From Epithemia pelagica (lineage: Eukaryota; Bacillariophyta; Bacillariophyceae; Surirellales; Surirellaceae): DNA of 64,000 nucleotides. The stretch's first letter is position 1, and every line of letters starts with the position of its first letter. Where the stretch lies: contig OX337241.1 of NCBI GenBank assembly GCA_946965045.2, forward strand, positions 2,289,744 to 2,353,743, in the 5' to 3' direction. The notes beneath the pieces were generated by a model. That model was not told where the DNA came from, did not search any database, and was given only the letters and a program-made list of their open reading frames with translations. A program made the translations under genes and the position numbers. Positions 19,789-30,060 of this stretch are shown piece by piece.

Positions 19789-21663
19789 CTAGTACGACTT
19801 TCTTTTGTCCATGTACTTGTCAAACATAGAAATGACCTTCTTTTTGAAAAAGGGACAGAAATTTTTGCTCTTTGCAAGGCGCTCCCGCACCTTGGATCCT
19901 TCACCAGATACAGCGATCTGACTCAACGATCCCAATAAAGGGTTGATGTCTCTCCAGAACTTTTGGGGAACCCATGATTCCAAATGTTTTGAACACTCAT
20001 AAGCTTCACATTTCGTGGGTACCCATCCAAGATTTTGGGACCATCGCATCACGTGGATGTCGGAGGGAATTCCTTCGGACCGATCAAAGGAAGCTTCGAT
20101 TACAATGGCAGCAGTCTTGTACCCTATACCGAGCAGAGTGGTAAGCTCCTGGATAGAAATATTCGTCGGAATAACTCCATTGTGTTCTTGGATAAAGTAA
20201 TCCGCGGCATTCACAATGTGTTCAGCATTTTTGTAAAAACGTCCCGGTTCGGAAAGAATGGAGCACAAGGCGTCCATGCCGTATCTTTGTGAAATGTCAA
20301 TCACCGCCGTTGCGGATGTCAATCCAAACGAGAAAATACGAGGCATCACAGTGCTAAGTTGTGCATCGGAGGTACTTGCACTCATGCATATTGTCATGAG
20401 GAACATGAAGGCTTTGTCTGCCTGTGGGTCGTCTGCAGTGATAGAAGAGTCGACCCAGTCCTCCCAAGAATCCCGAGGGACGTTGATGCCATCCTTTTTC
20501 AAACTTGTCCAGAAGTTCAGAAGAGAGTAGAACTGAAAAGTTCGTTCAAGCAATATTTCTGGAAATTTGTCACAATCAGGAATTGATACATGACTGTCAC
20601 ATGGTGGTTTGACGATAGCTTTTTCCCCAGGCATGTGTCTCTTTGTTCCACTTTGCACGTATTTAATGGCTGACTTTGAGCGTGAAATCGACCCAAGGAA
20701 TGCCGCTATTTTTTCATTTCGAGATCTCGTTGAGTACGAGTGCAATGCAAATTGATTGTGGAAGAGCTTTTGTTGCTTTCTGGTAGGAGGAGAGGCAATA
20801 TCTGTCGTGTCTGATGGAAGATTGGTTGTTGTACTTGTGTCAGTAGAACGTTGTGGAGTTTTGTAGGGGGATGGTAGACGGTGGATTGTTTCTTGTGGAG
20901 GAGTATATTGTGATGCGGCAGGCAAAATGGTATCAATTTGGGCATGAGCAGAAGACATGTTCAACAATACATGATGTTCAATCAATGATAGGAAAGGAGA
21001 TACCGTTGGAGGATTGTATAAATCGGTAGGAAAAGAATCATAGTCCACTGGAATATTTGGAACGTCGATGATATTGAAGCCCTCCACTCGTTGGGCGCTT
21101 GCATGGACACCAATGAGTGGCTTCTTTCGGATCATCCAAGATGTAACAAGAGTGCTGGTTGAAGTTGTCGGTGATATGGCTAGCTGGTTGTCGATGTAAT
21201 GAACACAGTCATCCAGTACCTTGTTCCGAATGATTGAAAATTGTGTTTTACAATTTAGAGACAGAATGACCGTCGTACAGGTGATGGTCTGATCCACCAT
21301 GAGAAGTTGTTCTGTGTTGCTTGAAGAAAACCTGTAAGTGTCCTTGTCAGTTTCTTGGAAAATGGCTTGGTATACGATACTCGAAAGCAAATCGAGTTGT
21401 TGTTGGAAAGAAAGAGTGGGAATACAACATTTGTGTGTAGGGGGGTCATGAGGAGGACATGAAATCTGACCACCAACGCGAATGAGCCAGTGAATGGTTT
21501 TTTGTTGGATTGCCTGAAAAATCTCGGAAACAGGACGATTCAGGATTCCATCTGTTTCTTTCAAATCAATCAATAGTGCATAAAGAGAAGGGTTGCAATG
21601 CATGACATATTTGGGACAGCATTTTGATTCGAAAATGACATTTGGGTGGGAAGCATCATCCAT
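19789..21663 (-). CDS. Transposon-encoded protein with HhH-GPD (endonuclease III-like) DNA glycosylase domain
   Basis: Single exon, ATG at 21663-21661, 624 residues. Residues 1-250 form an unrecognised Cys-containing region; 250-345 is a Ser/Thr/Pro linker; about 370-600 is the HhH-GPD domain. Diagnostic features: the helix pair around MFLMTICMSASTSDAQ (419-434, position of the LSxQT helix in EndoIII), NAEHIVNAADYFIQEHNGVI (479-498), the hairpin LLGIGYKTAAIV (510-521), then SDIHVMRW (534-541). Lys516 and Asp535 fall where EndoIII has its catalytic Lys120 and Asp138, so base removal plus AP-lyase chemistry is plausible. The four-Cys Fe-S loop of EndoIII is missing; only one Cys (603) remains. 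It lies within the hAT ends and is convergent with the transposase. Role inferred: repair at excision sites, or demethylation of element DNA as by ROS1/DME relatives. A host gene captured by the element is another reading. Confidence 0.75.
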   Translation of the reverse strand: MDDASHPNVIFESKCCPKYVMHCNPSLYALLIDLKETDGILNRPVSEIFQAIQQKTIHWLIRVGGQISCPPHDPPTHKCCIPTLSFQQQLDLLSSIVYQAIFQETDKDTYRFSSSNTEQLLMVDQTITCTTVILSLNCKTQFSIIRNKVLDDCVHYIDNQLAISPTTSTSTLVTSWMIRKKPLIGVHASAQRVEGFNIIDVPNIPVDYDSFPTDLYNPPTVSPFLSLIEHHVLLNMSSAHAQIDTILPAASQYTPPQETIHRLPSPYKTPQRSTDTSTTTNLPSDTTDIASPPTRKQQKLFHNQFALHSYSTRSRNEKIAAFLGSISRSKSAIKYVQSGTKRHMPGEKAIVKPPCDSHVSIPDCDKFPEILLERTFQFYSLLNFWTSLKKDGINVPRDSWEDWVDSSITADDPQADKAFMFLMTICMSASTSDAQLSTVMPRIFSFGLTSATAVIDISQRYGMDALCSILSEPGRFYKNAEHIVNAADYFIQEHNGVIPTNISIQELTTLLGIGYKTAAIVIEASFDRSEGIPSDIHVMRWSQNLGWVPTKCEAYECSKHLESWVPQKFWRDINPLLGSLSQIAVSGEGSKVRERLAKSKNFCPFFKKKVISMFDKYMDKRKSY

Positions 21664-21763
21664 GGTGCTCTCTTAAAACACAAGGCGATGAGGCACAAGC
21701 AGCAACGTGAGTTGTGTGAGTACTATTTTCATCTATTGTGGTGTCAGTCGCGAAACATGTAAT

Positions 21764-22110
21764 GGGTGAAATATTCAGCGTAGGTAATAATATTACGTAA
21801 TTTATGGTAATTAATTTATTAAATTAAATTACTGCAAATGAATGAAGGGGTAATTCCGTTGGGTGAATAAATGAGTCAAATTCATTCTTGAAAGGATTCG
21901 CCTCTAATTTATTAAAAAAATTAATTCTCTTTAAAATTTGACAAAGAATATATTACGTAAATGATATTACATGAACTTGGGAAGGAACAATTTTTGGAAA
22001 ACGGAATTCATAACGTTTGGTTATTTTGAATATAATGATAAAACTTAATTCTTCATTATTATGTAATGGAATAAATTACGTTAATTCTATTCATATAAGA
22101 GGTTATGGTA
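21764..22110. other. AT-rich subterminal region of the hAT element
   Basis: Strongly AT-rich, no gene. TTACGTAA or close variants recur (about 21791, 21953, 22073), spaced palindromes that could be binding sites or a methylation-sensitive control region. The left side has a comparable AT-rich stretch at 15361-15480 and a hairpin, GATATTACCC/GGGTAATATC at 15491-15522. Confidence 0.6.
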
Positions 22111-22138
22111 ATTCACAACTCTGGCCTGAATAGCGAAA

Positions 22139-22158
22139 TGACAGACATTCGGGTAAAC
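22139..22158 (-). repeat. Right terminal inverted repeat of the hAT element
   Basis: Reverse complement matches 15198-15217 with one mismatch. Beyond it, at 22350-22368, a 19-nt sequence identical to 15292-15310 (GAAAGTCTGTCATTTCACT) stands in direct orientation, suggesting a second, truncated copy of a left end. Confidence 0.6.
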
Positions 22159-22585
22159 ATTCGTTTTTAGAGTTAGGGTTAAAACTTTATGAAGTTGAAG
22201 TGGCACTGATAAGACAAGAAGGGCTGAAGTAGAGTGCCCTTTTATTATTGATGGGTGCATGTGGAAGAGCACCTGTGACATGGAGGGCAACCGGATGGTC
22301 TGTCCGTATGTCAGCCTACATTTTGAAAGTTTATCCGAAAGTCTGTCATGAAAGTCTGTCATTTCACTCCTCTCAACATACACATACTCCATGTTGGATC
22401 GATACTCACCTGGCCGAAATTTTGTTTGATCGATTCGACTCAAACTCCAAACATTCCTCCATCTTTCTTGTATTGAATCTGACTTGATATATTATTATAT
22501 GGAATGTTTGTTTGCTAGAGTAGACGGTTGCATATCCAAAAGATACCGTCGCCTTTTAGCAAACGAATTTCCTCCACTTCGATCC
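22159..22585. other. Flank of the hAT element with stray end-like repeats
   Basis: No gene. GTCTGTCA occurs twice (about 22341 and 22354) in the orientation of the left end, plus a related GTCTGTCC at 22299. Likely remnant of another copy of the same family. Confidence 0.5.
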
Positions 22586-22936
22586 ATGATCCGTCCACAC
22601 TACCACCAGCGATTCCTCAAGGGCTGCCTCTCGGTGGCTAGGAGAAGCTATGCAGTCAAGAAAGCACATCGATTTCGCCTTGCAAACCCGCGCTCCTATC
22701 ATGCCACTGCGTGTGAAAAGGCATCCTCGAGAACTTCTTGGGCGGACCTGATTGCTGCCAAGATTGGCAACGACGAGACATTCGAAAAGCCCTCCTGGAG
22801 CGAGGAATGGAAACGCCTGGGCCTCGGTGCCGACCTGGTCGAGGACAATGGAAGCAGCAATGCCAATGACGACGACGACAAGTATTTTCCGAAACACCTC
22901 TTTTTTGTCCAGCTCGGTTTTGGGGTCGACCAGCAC
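22586..22936 (+). pseudogene. Lin0512-family-like protein, 5' fragment only
   Basis: From the ATG at 22586 the frame encodes an Arg-rich leader, then ADLIAAKIG, and ends in KHLFFVQLGFGVDQH, which looks like the start of the Lin0512 domain (hydrophobic-Glu/Gln-hydrophobic-Gly-x-Gly-x-Asp-x-His). The family then continues with a Gly-x-Asp-Ala-Thr-Lys-Ala-Ala type helix, which is absent. Instead the frame runs directly into a fucosyltransferase-like motif at 22934. So the domain is cut after about 15 residues and the gene is a fusion remnant. The family function is unknown. The call rests on a short motif; moderate confidence. Confidence 0.45.
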
Positions 22937-23457
22937 ATCCGGTGGGGCGACAAGGGAACTGAAATGAAGTTAGTGGATATTCACACCTATGTTGATATGC
23001 TTGTCATCGAATTCTGCAGCAACGAAGAGACAAACTCGCAGGCGTCTATGGTGCAAACCAGACAAACGTGACGCAGAGCACACTCATTCACACCAACAAC
23101 AACAGCAGTCGGGACGAAGATCCGGTGCACATATTTTTTTAGCCACTGAAGATCCACGTGCAGTTCAAGCCATGCGTAAAAACATACCATCGCATTGGAG
23201 ACCCCTTTGTAGAAGAGTTTTCGAAACATCGGAAAAAGAGGGTTAATGGGAATGCCCGAATGGCCAAAGCGCAGAAGGGGGCACCTGGTTTGGCCACCTT
23301 AGCTTCACTTTTGATTGCAATGGAAGCCAACGATTTTTTCCTGACCACAGCTAGCAATTGGAGTCGACTCATGGATTTGCTTCGGGGGTTCATTTTGGAA
23401 CACCACTACTCAACCACCGTCATTGACTTGCAAAACCAGAGACATGAGAATAAATAG
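22934..23457 (+). pseudogene. Fucosyltransferase-like protein, C-terminal half, frameshifted
   Basis: It begins with HIRWGDKGTEMKLVDIHTYV, the counterpart of the HVRRTDK-GTE nucleotide-sugar motif of alpha-1,6-fucosyltransferases (FUT8/GT23). It continues in a second frame with AHIFLATEDPRAVQA and in a third with GLATLASLLIAMEANDFFLT and ASNWSRLMDLLR, the last matching the substrate-binding C-terminal helix of the family. At least two frameshifts lie between the pieces (about 23050-23120 and 23160), so no intact protein is possible. The first residue follows exactly on from the last one of the N-terminal half at 12197, and both are on the + strand. The two are best read as one ancestral gene split by 10.7 kb. 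Confidence 0.6.
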
Positions 23458-25818
23458 ATCATACTGGGTGATTCCACTGGAAATAGCAAATTCTCTAGCA
23501 ACAGCCAACTTTTGAGTGACAAAACCGACGTTTGCAGCTTTGTTTTTTTTGTCTTCCACCCCGACACCCGTGAAAAACGATGCCTGCTGTAGTTTGTTTG
23601 TTTATTATTTAGTGCTTGTTCGTTCTGGGCGCATCTAATGTTATATATTATATCATCCCCAGGCCCCCAGGGCTCTCATTCTCAGGTCATGTGACGCAAA
23701 CCATTTTTTTCGAAGTCATCCATAATCCATACTGCATTGAGACTGACGTTTGTTTCTAATTTCTGTATAATGTGCTTAGTGTGTAAAATACGACAATGCA
23801 ACAAACACAGCCTGAATGTTCGTGCGTATGCTTTTTACAGTAAGTATGATGGAAGGGACATCGAGTGTTCCCCCGGCAAATCCATCCAGCGTCTTCTTTC
23901 ATAATATAGTTTCAGCTTTATTTTCTCTAACTAGTAGCCAATTCGCTGGTCGGAATGACGGTTGTCTCGGCTCTTCTTCCTCAAACTAGAATGGCACCCA
24001 ACCAACCCTTCAATTCATCTCGGGAAGGGACCAAGACAGCGGTTAGAGTGTGCCAGGGTAGTTTTTTCTCTCTCTTTTAGTCCTATCTCACAGCTACATT
24101 GTGTGTATATAATGGAGGTTATTGTTTGCTGGATAATTCACCAGAGGATGTATTATGACAAGACACACAAGAGAGAATACACAAGGCGGCAGGTATTCTT
24201 CTTGCATTCCCAACGTTGTCGGATAGGATGGTTTATTAGAAGTTATTTTCCATTTTTCGGTCGGTGGATGATTTGTCCGTTGGAAACGTGAGGTTGTCAT
24301 ATCTGGACCCGTCCGTCTTTTGTGATAGATTATTTTCAGTAAGAGAAAGAGTCCTCCGTGTATGTACCTAGTTCGACTTTCCACCTCGCGACGGTCCCCT
24401 CTTGCCAGTCACCTTTTGCATTGCGGAAGTCGCTGTGATAACTAAGCAGGGAAGCCGAAAGCAGCAAGGAGTACGCATACTAATCAAGTTAGGATCTACT
24501 TTGTCATTAAATATTTATCTGCTCTTGTTTTTCGTCGTGTTTTGGGTGGCACCATGCGGTGGCCTACGTCGTGAGCCAGCGTTGCTATTTCCCTTTTTCG
24601 ATATAGGTTGCCCTTGGACGAGGCACGGGCTCCCAAAATAAACACGACGTTGCTAAAACAATCCTAGAACTCACAATTTCAATGATCCCAGAATTTGCCA
24701 TCAAGTGATGAATCAGGGAATGAAGAAATTGAAACTTACCCGGACTACGCACATAATCTGGTGCCTATTACAACTTCAAACTATATCCCCCACTGTTCCG
24801 AAACACCTTGTGAGCTGCCGAGGCTTCATGGAAGCTCACATTTCAGTTCTTCTTGATTATATTTAGGTCAACTACCCTGTCTACTTCGTACGGATTTGAC
24901 TGGTGACCTGTGTTACCCCGAAAAAGGGACACGATACTGGTAGTCTGAATCGAAAATCCATCAGTGAAGAGGCATTATCAACTACCAAACTCCTTCGATG
25001 CCGGAATTTCAGTCTCGTATGGCGCTGCCCAGATACTTAGAGGATGAGTTCAAAGGATTTGCGTTCTGGATTCCCATAAGGCGGTATTTTAATCGAGGAT
25101 ATTACTGATGAGCGTACACAAAGAATCTGTTGGATTCTTCTACGTAGGTTCGAGGGAATCATCAGCTCTACAACAACGCGTTGCTAGTTCATCGGAATTG
25201 TTGGACGAGAACGAGCACAAGTTTCGCGCAAATGGGACAAGATCCTGGTTATTGGAGTGCTTGCAGCTCCTCCGTACGTGTACCTTCGTGGCTGTGTCCA
25301 GGTCAATGTGTTTTTGAGTTGAGTTTCGATGTTTTGAGTTGAGCCAATAGGATATGGCGAAAACGCAAACCTTTCTAGAATCAAGTTTTAAAGGTTTGCG
25401 AAGACCCCACACGCTCCGCCAAAACCTCACTGGCAATTGCCAAAAACAAATACCAACGACCATGCTGTCATCTCTGCATACATGACATGGTTACGGAAGA
25501 AAGCATGAGTCCTTCTACATGCATCGCGCAGCCTATTATTAGGAGTACTGAAGATACCTCGAACAGCGGTTGCATGCTTTTACCCACATTTCGAATCTCG
25601 AACCTGCACATAAGACCTTACCTCACGTCAATAGTCTCCGGGCCATTGGTGCGTTGACGACCTTGATGTATTGTGCTATAGTTTGCTATGAATTCCTTTG
25701 CAATCCCCAAGTTTGCCGGAGATTTCCTATCTTTCGTTCTCTGTCGTAGACGTGCCGCACATCATTGCTCTCTATTCACGTCAGATTTAAGAACGAAAGA
25801 CAGCTGACGATCGACAAT

Positions 25819-25860
25819 CGACAATAATGTAACGACAATAATGTAACAACAATAATGTAA
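25819..25860 (+). repeat. 14-bp tandem repeat, three units
   Basis: CGACAATAATGTAA occurs at 25819-25832 and 25833-25846, and with one change at 25847-25860. Confidence 0.9.
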
Positions 25861-26684
25861 ATGAGATGCCCGAAAGAAACTCCGACAACGAATACAAACG
25901 ACAAGTCTATCCGGAGTCTGGAAAGGCATGTTGGGAGACTATGAAATATCGATAACGATTGGTTTTAACGACTGTGAAATGTCAACTGAAATATTTCCTG
26001 TAACACAAACCTGGATATTTGACCCTTTTCACAGACGTTGGTGGAAACTACCAGAGAGTGGGGTTTTGGCCTGCCCAAATCAAAACAACAACAAGGCAGA
26101 CATTTTTTCACGATGGAGTCGTCTTGCTCAGCACCTTTGGAAGATGGTCCAGAGAAAAGGAAGCCCAATCGAGTTGAGAAGCCCTTTCCCGATCATCTAC
26201 GAGAAATATACGGGATGATTTGATCAAGACCGAGAGGAAGTTCGACAATCATATTCGTTGAAGATGAATGGATTCGGGGGATGGGGCTTAGTCGTTTGTC
26301 TTGAAGCTCTGAATTCTTCTTCCTCTTCCATTGCCTGTATCTCTTTGTACTTGGAAAAGTCCAGTGTTTCGGAGCACATAGAAGCACGGGATTCAAAGCG
26401 ATTGTCCCCTCTTTTTTCACGCCTATAAAAGGGCTACCATTTGAAATGCCTTGTGGAGACTGGACTGTTCTAGAGACACGTTTCCAACAATGGTCCACAC
26501 AGTGATACGTCCAAACAATATTGTGGACTACAAGATAAGTACTGATGGGGTGCAGGGTATCTCTATTTTGCAAACAGTTCACTGCTATTGCGCAATAAGG
26601 TGGGATAGAGCCGAGAACTAAATCTTCGATCCCAGCCATCGATTAACGCCATTCGTAAGCGAGTAGCCTAAATGCTACTCCCAT

Positions 26685-26950
26685 ATCAAAATTCAACTTT
26701 ATGCAGATCTTGGAATTCTGAACAACTTCATATATTACAGTCTACAGTAAAGATCCATTCATTAGCTTGATTTTCCTCATTTTCCTCATTTTCCTCATTT
26801 ACGTCTTTCATCGGCTGAGCCCCAACTGTAGTACCCTTCACATGAAATGTCGTCCCAACCCTTCCCTGTGGAAATGATGACCCGGAGTCGGCACAACTGG
26901 ATTCGTCGCAACGGCTCATCAATCCAGATGTCGAGCAACTGCTACCCACA
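26685..26950 (+). repeat. Diverged direct repeat, copy 1
   Basis: Shares a series of blocks in the same order with 28185-28550: AAATTCAA-TT-ATGCA, ATCTTGGAATTCTGAACAAC, CATCGGCTGAGC-CCAACT, AAATGTCGTCCC, and GCAACTGGATTCGTCGCAA followed by GGCTCATC. The copies differ by substitutions and by an insertion in copy 2. Confidence 0.75.
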
Positions 26951-28065
26951 CGTACCGTGTTAGCTTGAAGTATCTACTTGAGGTAGATTACTGATAACTC
27001 CAGCAAAGTATTCTGCGTGCAATTTCAGTAGCCTTAACAGAACACACTATTGGTACAACATAAACAGGCCATCTGCTGTCCGCAAGTGAGTCATCCGTGC
27101 ACGAAAGCGTTGTAACGGTGAAACAAGTCGTTGGAGCTGCTAACTTTCCGTGCATTCCGCGTGGAGTCACAGAAGTGGATTACCTGAGCTTTTGTGGAGG
27201 ATCTTACTTTCCGGGAAGGAGAGTAAGCAACTGTAGGAACGCCAGTCGGAAAAACGAACGCCGAACCTCCCTAAATCAATCACTCCGGCATTGGTCCACC
27301 CCCAGCGTATAACGCGACTAGGATAGTCGTAAAGTAACGAGTTGACTATAAAACCCGCCGAACCTTTACTTATTTACATTCTCTCACTGTTTACTTGTTC
27401 GTCAATATGACATTTCATTCTCACTATTTTGCTGATTCGTAAAATTGACATTTGATCGATAGGAGAACAAAAAGTCGAGCTTACTTTGTTACATTTTGGT
27501 AATTTTCGACCGGCTTCTACCTGGTTTGGCCATCGCTTAGATTAGAAGCGACGTGAAGCTATCGAAATTCTAGGCATCAGAAGAGGAGACTGACTACCTA
27601 GACAAGCTGCCTTGTTTATCCGGGGAGTACCTAGGAGCACTTTTTATTGGTGGTATTTTCAACGACACTCCCAATCTATGCTGTTTTGGGGGGGCTATTG
27701 TACGATGACTGACGTACGACTGCAACAAATCACATTTGGAAAAATATCGACGAGCTTTGACAGCGCTTTCAGTTTTCAACCTGAACCAAAAAGTATGACA
27801 TTGTGGAATTCTTTAGTTGAGTCAATTTGTTTTTGTCATGCAAATGAACTGCGGTCTATGTGGTATAGGTAGAGACTTTCATGGAGGAGGGTTTTTCCAG
27901 GCAACCCCAACGTAAGAAGAGACACTCACTTTATTTAGATGCACTCTTGAAAGTTGCGTCAGCCGCCTAATAATTTAGAGTCCTTGAAAAGTTGCTAACG
28001 AAGAAGTATTTACGTAGAGAAGTTCAAGCATTGTCATGGGTCACGAGCAACTGGGCTTCGTGCAG

Positions 28066-28081
28066 CCCCCCCCCCCCCCCC
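28066..28081 (+). repeat. C16 homopolymer
   Basis: Sixteen consecutive C residues; prone to length error in assembly. Confidence 0.95.
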
Positions 28082-28184
28082 AAAACCCATGTTCAGTTTG
28101 ACGCCAATCGTAATGAGCACCGTATACGCTACTCTAATGCGATTAGCGTATACGCTACTCCCTTAACTTTGACTTCCTATAACT

Positions 28185-28550
28185 TCATCAAAATTCAATT
28201 TCATGCAAATCTGACTTCATCGTTCTATAGATCTTGGAATTCTGAACAACTTCGTGATAGTAGCTTGGTTTTTCAACTTGAAAAACTGGTGATTTTCCTC
28301 ATTTTCGCTCATTTACATCTTCCATCGGCTGAGCGCCAACTTTAGTACCCTTATATATGTGACATCTGCACCGATTGTTGCAGGACTCTCCATTCTGCAG
28401 GTCTACTATATGGAAAGAAGGCCTTGACCAAAGGAAATGTCGTCCCGACTTCCCTGTGGAAAAAAGACGACCGTGAGTCGGCGCAACTGGATTCGTCGCA
28501 ATGGCTCATCGATCCACATGCCGAGCAATCCGTCCAAGATATCGATCCCA
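28185..28550 (+). repeat. Diverged direct repeat, copy 2
   Basis: Partner of 26685-26950, longer by roughly 100 bp because of internal insertions. Neither copy shows a good reading frame, so an unnamed dispersed repeat is more likely than a gene pair. Confidence 0.75.
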
Positions 28551-29149
28551 GATGCCAAGCGACCCGTCGAAGATGCTGCCAACCTTGCACCTGAAGCCAG
28601 TACAACAGTACCAGAGCTATATTGTTGACTTCTCGTATCACTCCATCATGGTCGCTACATCATCATGGTCACAGACTAGGTGCCAACATCATGGACTTAG
28701 GTGCCACTTGTAACGGAGAGGGCCATTGTTATTCATTCCATGAGACCTGTGTCGTATAGAACAACCTCTGTTAAGGCGGTCGTACGGGAGACAGCAAATT
28801 CGAGCAGCATGTTGATTCCCATAAAATTAATGGGAGACAGCTATATGCTATTCGGTCTAGCTTAATAATACCCGTTCTCTATGATTGATTGGCGTTAAGC
28901 CTTCCCCTATTTTCACTATACTCTGCTGGCGATGTTCTTCGTCAAATATTCGTTGGTTAGGAGTTTGGCCCCGCTTAGCACTAGCTGTTTTACCCTACTC
29001 GATTGGCCATTGAGGTTTTCATGAAAGAAACCTTCTTTTCCCAGCATACGCATTATCCGTTGTCAATGCTTATTGTTTCATTATTTCGCTTTGAAGCATC
29101 GGATCGGTTCCCCGTCACCCCATTTTCTTCTTTGCGTATCGTAACTAAG

Positions 29150-30060
29150 TTTGCCCAGTGGTGATGGCTTTCCTCAATGTACTGCATCGTCAGTTTGTTT
29201 CTGTGCAGCAGGAATGGAATGTTCGGCTCCTTCCTGTGATCCCGGCGATGGTGGCGCTCCGCCGCCAGCATCGAAATGTTCAGTCAGTTGCTTTCTCCAC
29301 GTCAGGGGTCGCGGGTTCCCTTTGAGCCTCGATCTTTTCGTGTGAACGCGGTGATGATGGCTTTCCCTCGATTTGTTTTTCAGGTACATCGTCAGGTTGT
29401 ATCTGCATATCAGTGATCGTGTTTTGAACGCTTTCTTGTGAGCCTGATGATGGCTTTCCCTCGCTATCATGACGTACTTTCGTAGGTGTATCGTCAGTTT
29501 GTTTCTGTACAGCTGGAATGGAATATCCGGCTCCTTGTGAACCCGGTGATGGTGACGTTACGTCGCCAGCATCGAATGGTTCGACAGAAGGGACGGTACT
29601 TGCTTTTTGCACATCAGGGGTCGCGGGTTCCCTTTGAGCCTTGGTCCTTTCTTGTGAAAGCGGTGATGATGGCTTTCCCTCGATATCATCGGGATATTTT
29701 TCAGGTTTATCGTAGGGTTGTATCTGAACATCACTGATCGTGTTTTGAGCGCTTTCTTGTGAGCCTGATGATGGCTTTTCCTCGCTATCATCATGACGTA
29801 CTTTTGTAGGTGCACCGTCAATTTGTTTCTGTACAGCAGGAATGGTGTCCGTCCGGTGATGATTTTTCGTCGCCAGCATCCGCGGGTTGATTTTCAGGTA
29901 CAGCGTCCGCTTCTGTCTGAACATCAGTGATCGTGTTATCAACGCATTCTGGTGAACCCAGTGATGATGAATTTCCCTCGAAATCATGTTGTGCTTCGCC
30001 AGGTTCAGGTACATGGTCAGTTGGTTTCTGCACGGCAGGGATAGTAGTTACCCTGTCAGC
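29150..30060 (-). repeat. Decaying long-unit tandem repeat at the 3' end of the BTB gene
   Basis: Units recognised by IPAVQK-TD start near 30045, 29845, 29515 and (partial) 29210. Spacing is about 200, 325 and 305 bp. Each full unit encodes about 105 residues containing KPSSGSQES-QNTI-D-QIQP, EGKPSSP, AQREPATPDV and FDAGD-SPSPGSQ. The array shifts frame near 29850 and again near 29280, so the copies beyond 29818 are no longer in the main reading frame. Confidence 0.75.

Larger units (their letters stand above)
15198..22158. mobile_element. hAT-superfamily DNA transposon carrying a DNA glycosylase-like gene
   Basis: About 6.96 kb bounded by matching inverted ends: GTTTTCCCGAATGTCTGTCA (15198-15217) and the reverse complement of 22139-22158 (GTTTACCCGAATGTCTGTCA), 19 of 20 identical. 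Weaker similarity continues inwards (GTCTGTCATTTC, then a TCAG-GTTGTGAA stretch at about 15296-15345 and 22145-22105). The left end has three tandem 31-bp units bearing the same GTCTGTCA core. Inside are a hAT transposase (+) and, convergent with it and 153 bp away, a gene with an HhH-GPD DNA glycosylase domain (-), then AT-rich subterminal DNA. I could not see an 8-bp target duplication at these exact ends, so true termini may lie slightly further out. Both genes have intact frames, so the element may still be active or recently so. Confidence 0.7.
23458..29150. other. 5.7-kb gene-poor region
   Basis: Frames on both strands are short and none gives a recognisable product. The visible content is repeats: a 14-bp triplet at 25819-25860, a diverged direct repeat pair (26685-26950 and 28185-28550), a 9-bp triplet at 26771-26797 and a C16 run at 28066-28081. 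No tRNA, rRNA or snRNA was recognised. Probably decayed mobile or duplicated DNA. Confidence 0.5.

Noticed and set aside
19622-21663. Host origin of the glycosylase gene, unrelated to the transposon
   Set aside because: It lies within the matching inverted ends, is only 153 bp from the transposase stop and is convergent with it; still listed as an alternative.
22172-22184. Telomere-like GTTAGGGTTA near the transposon right end
   Set aside because: One unit only; not a telomeric tract.
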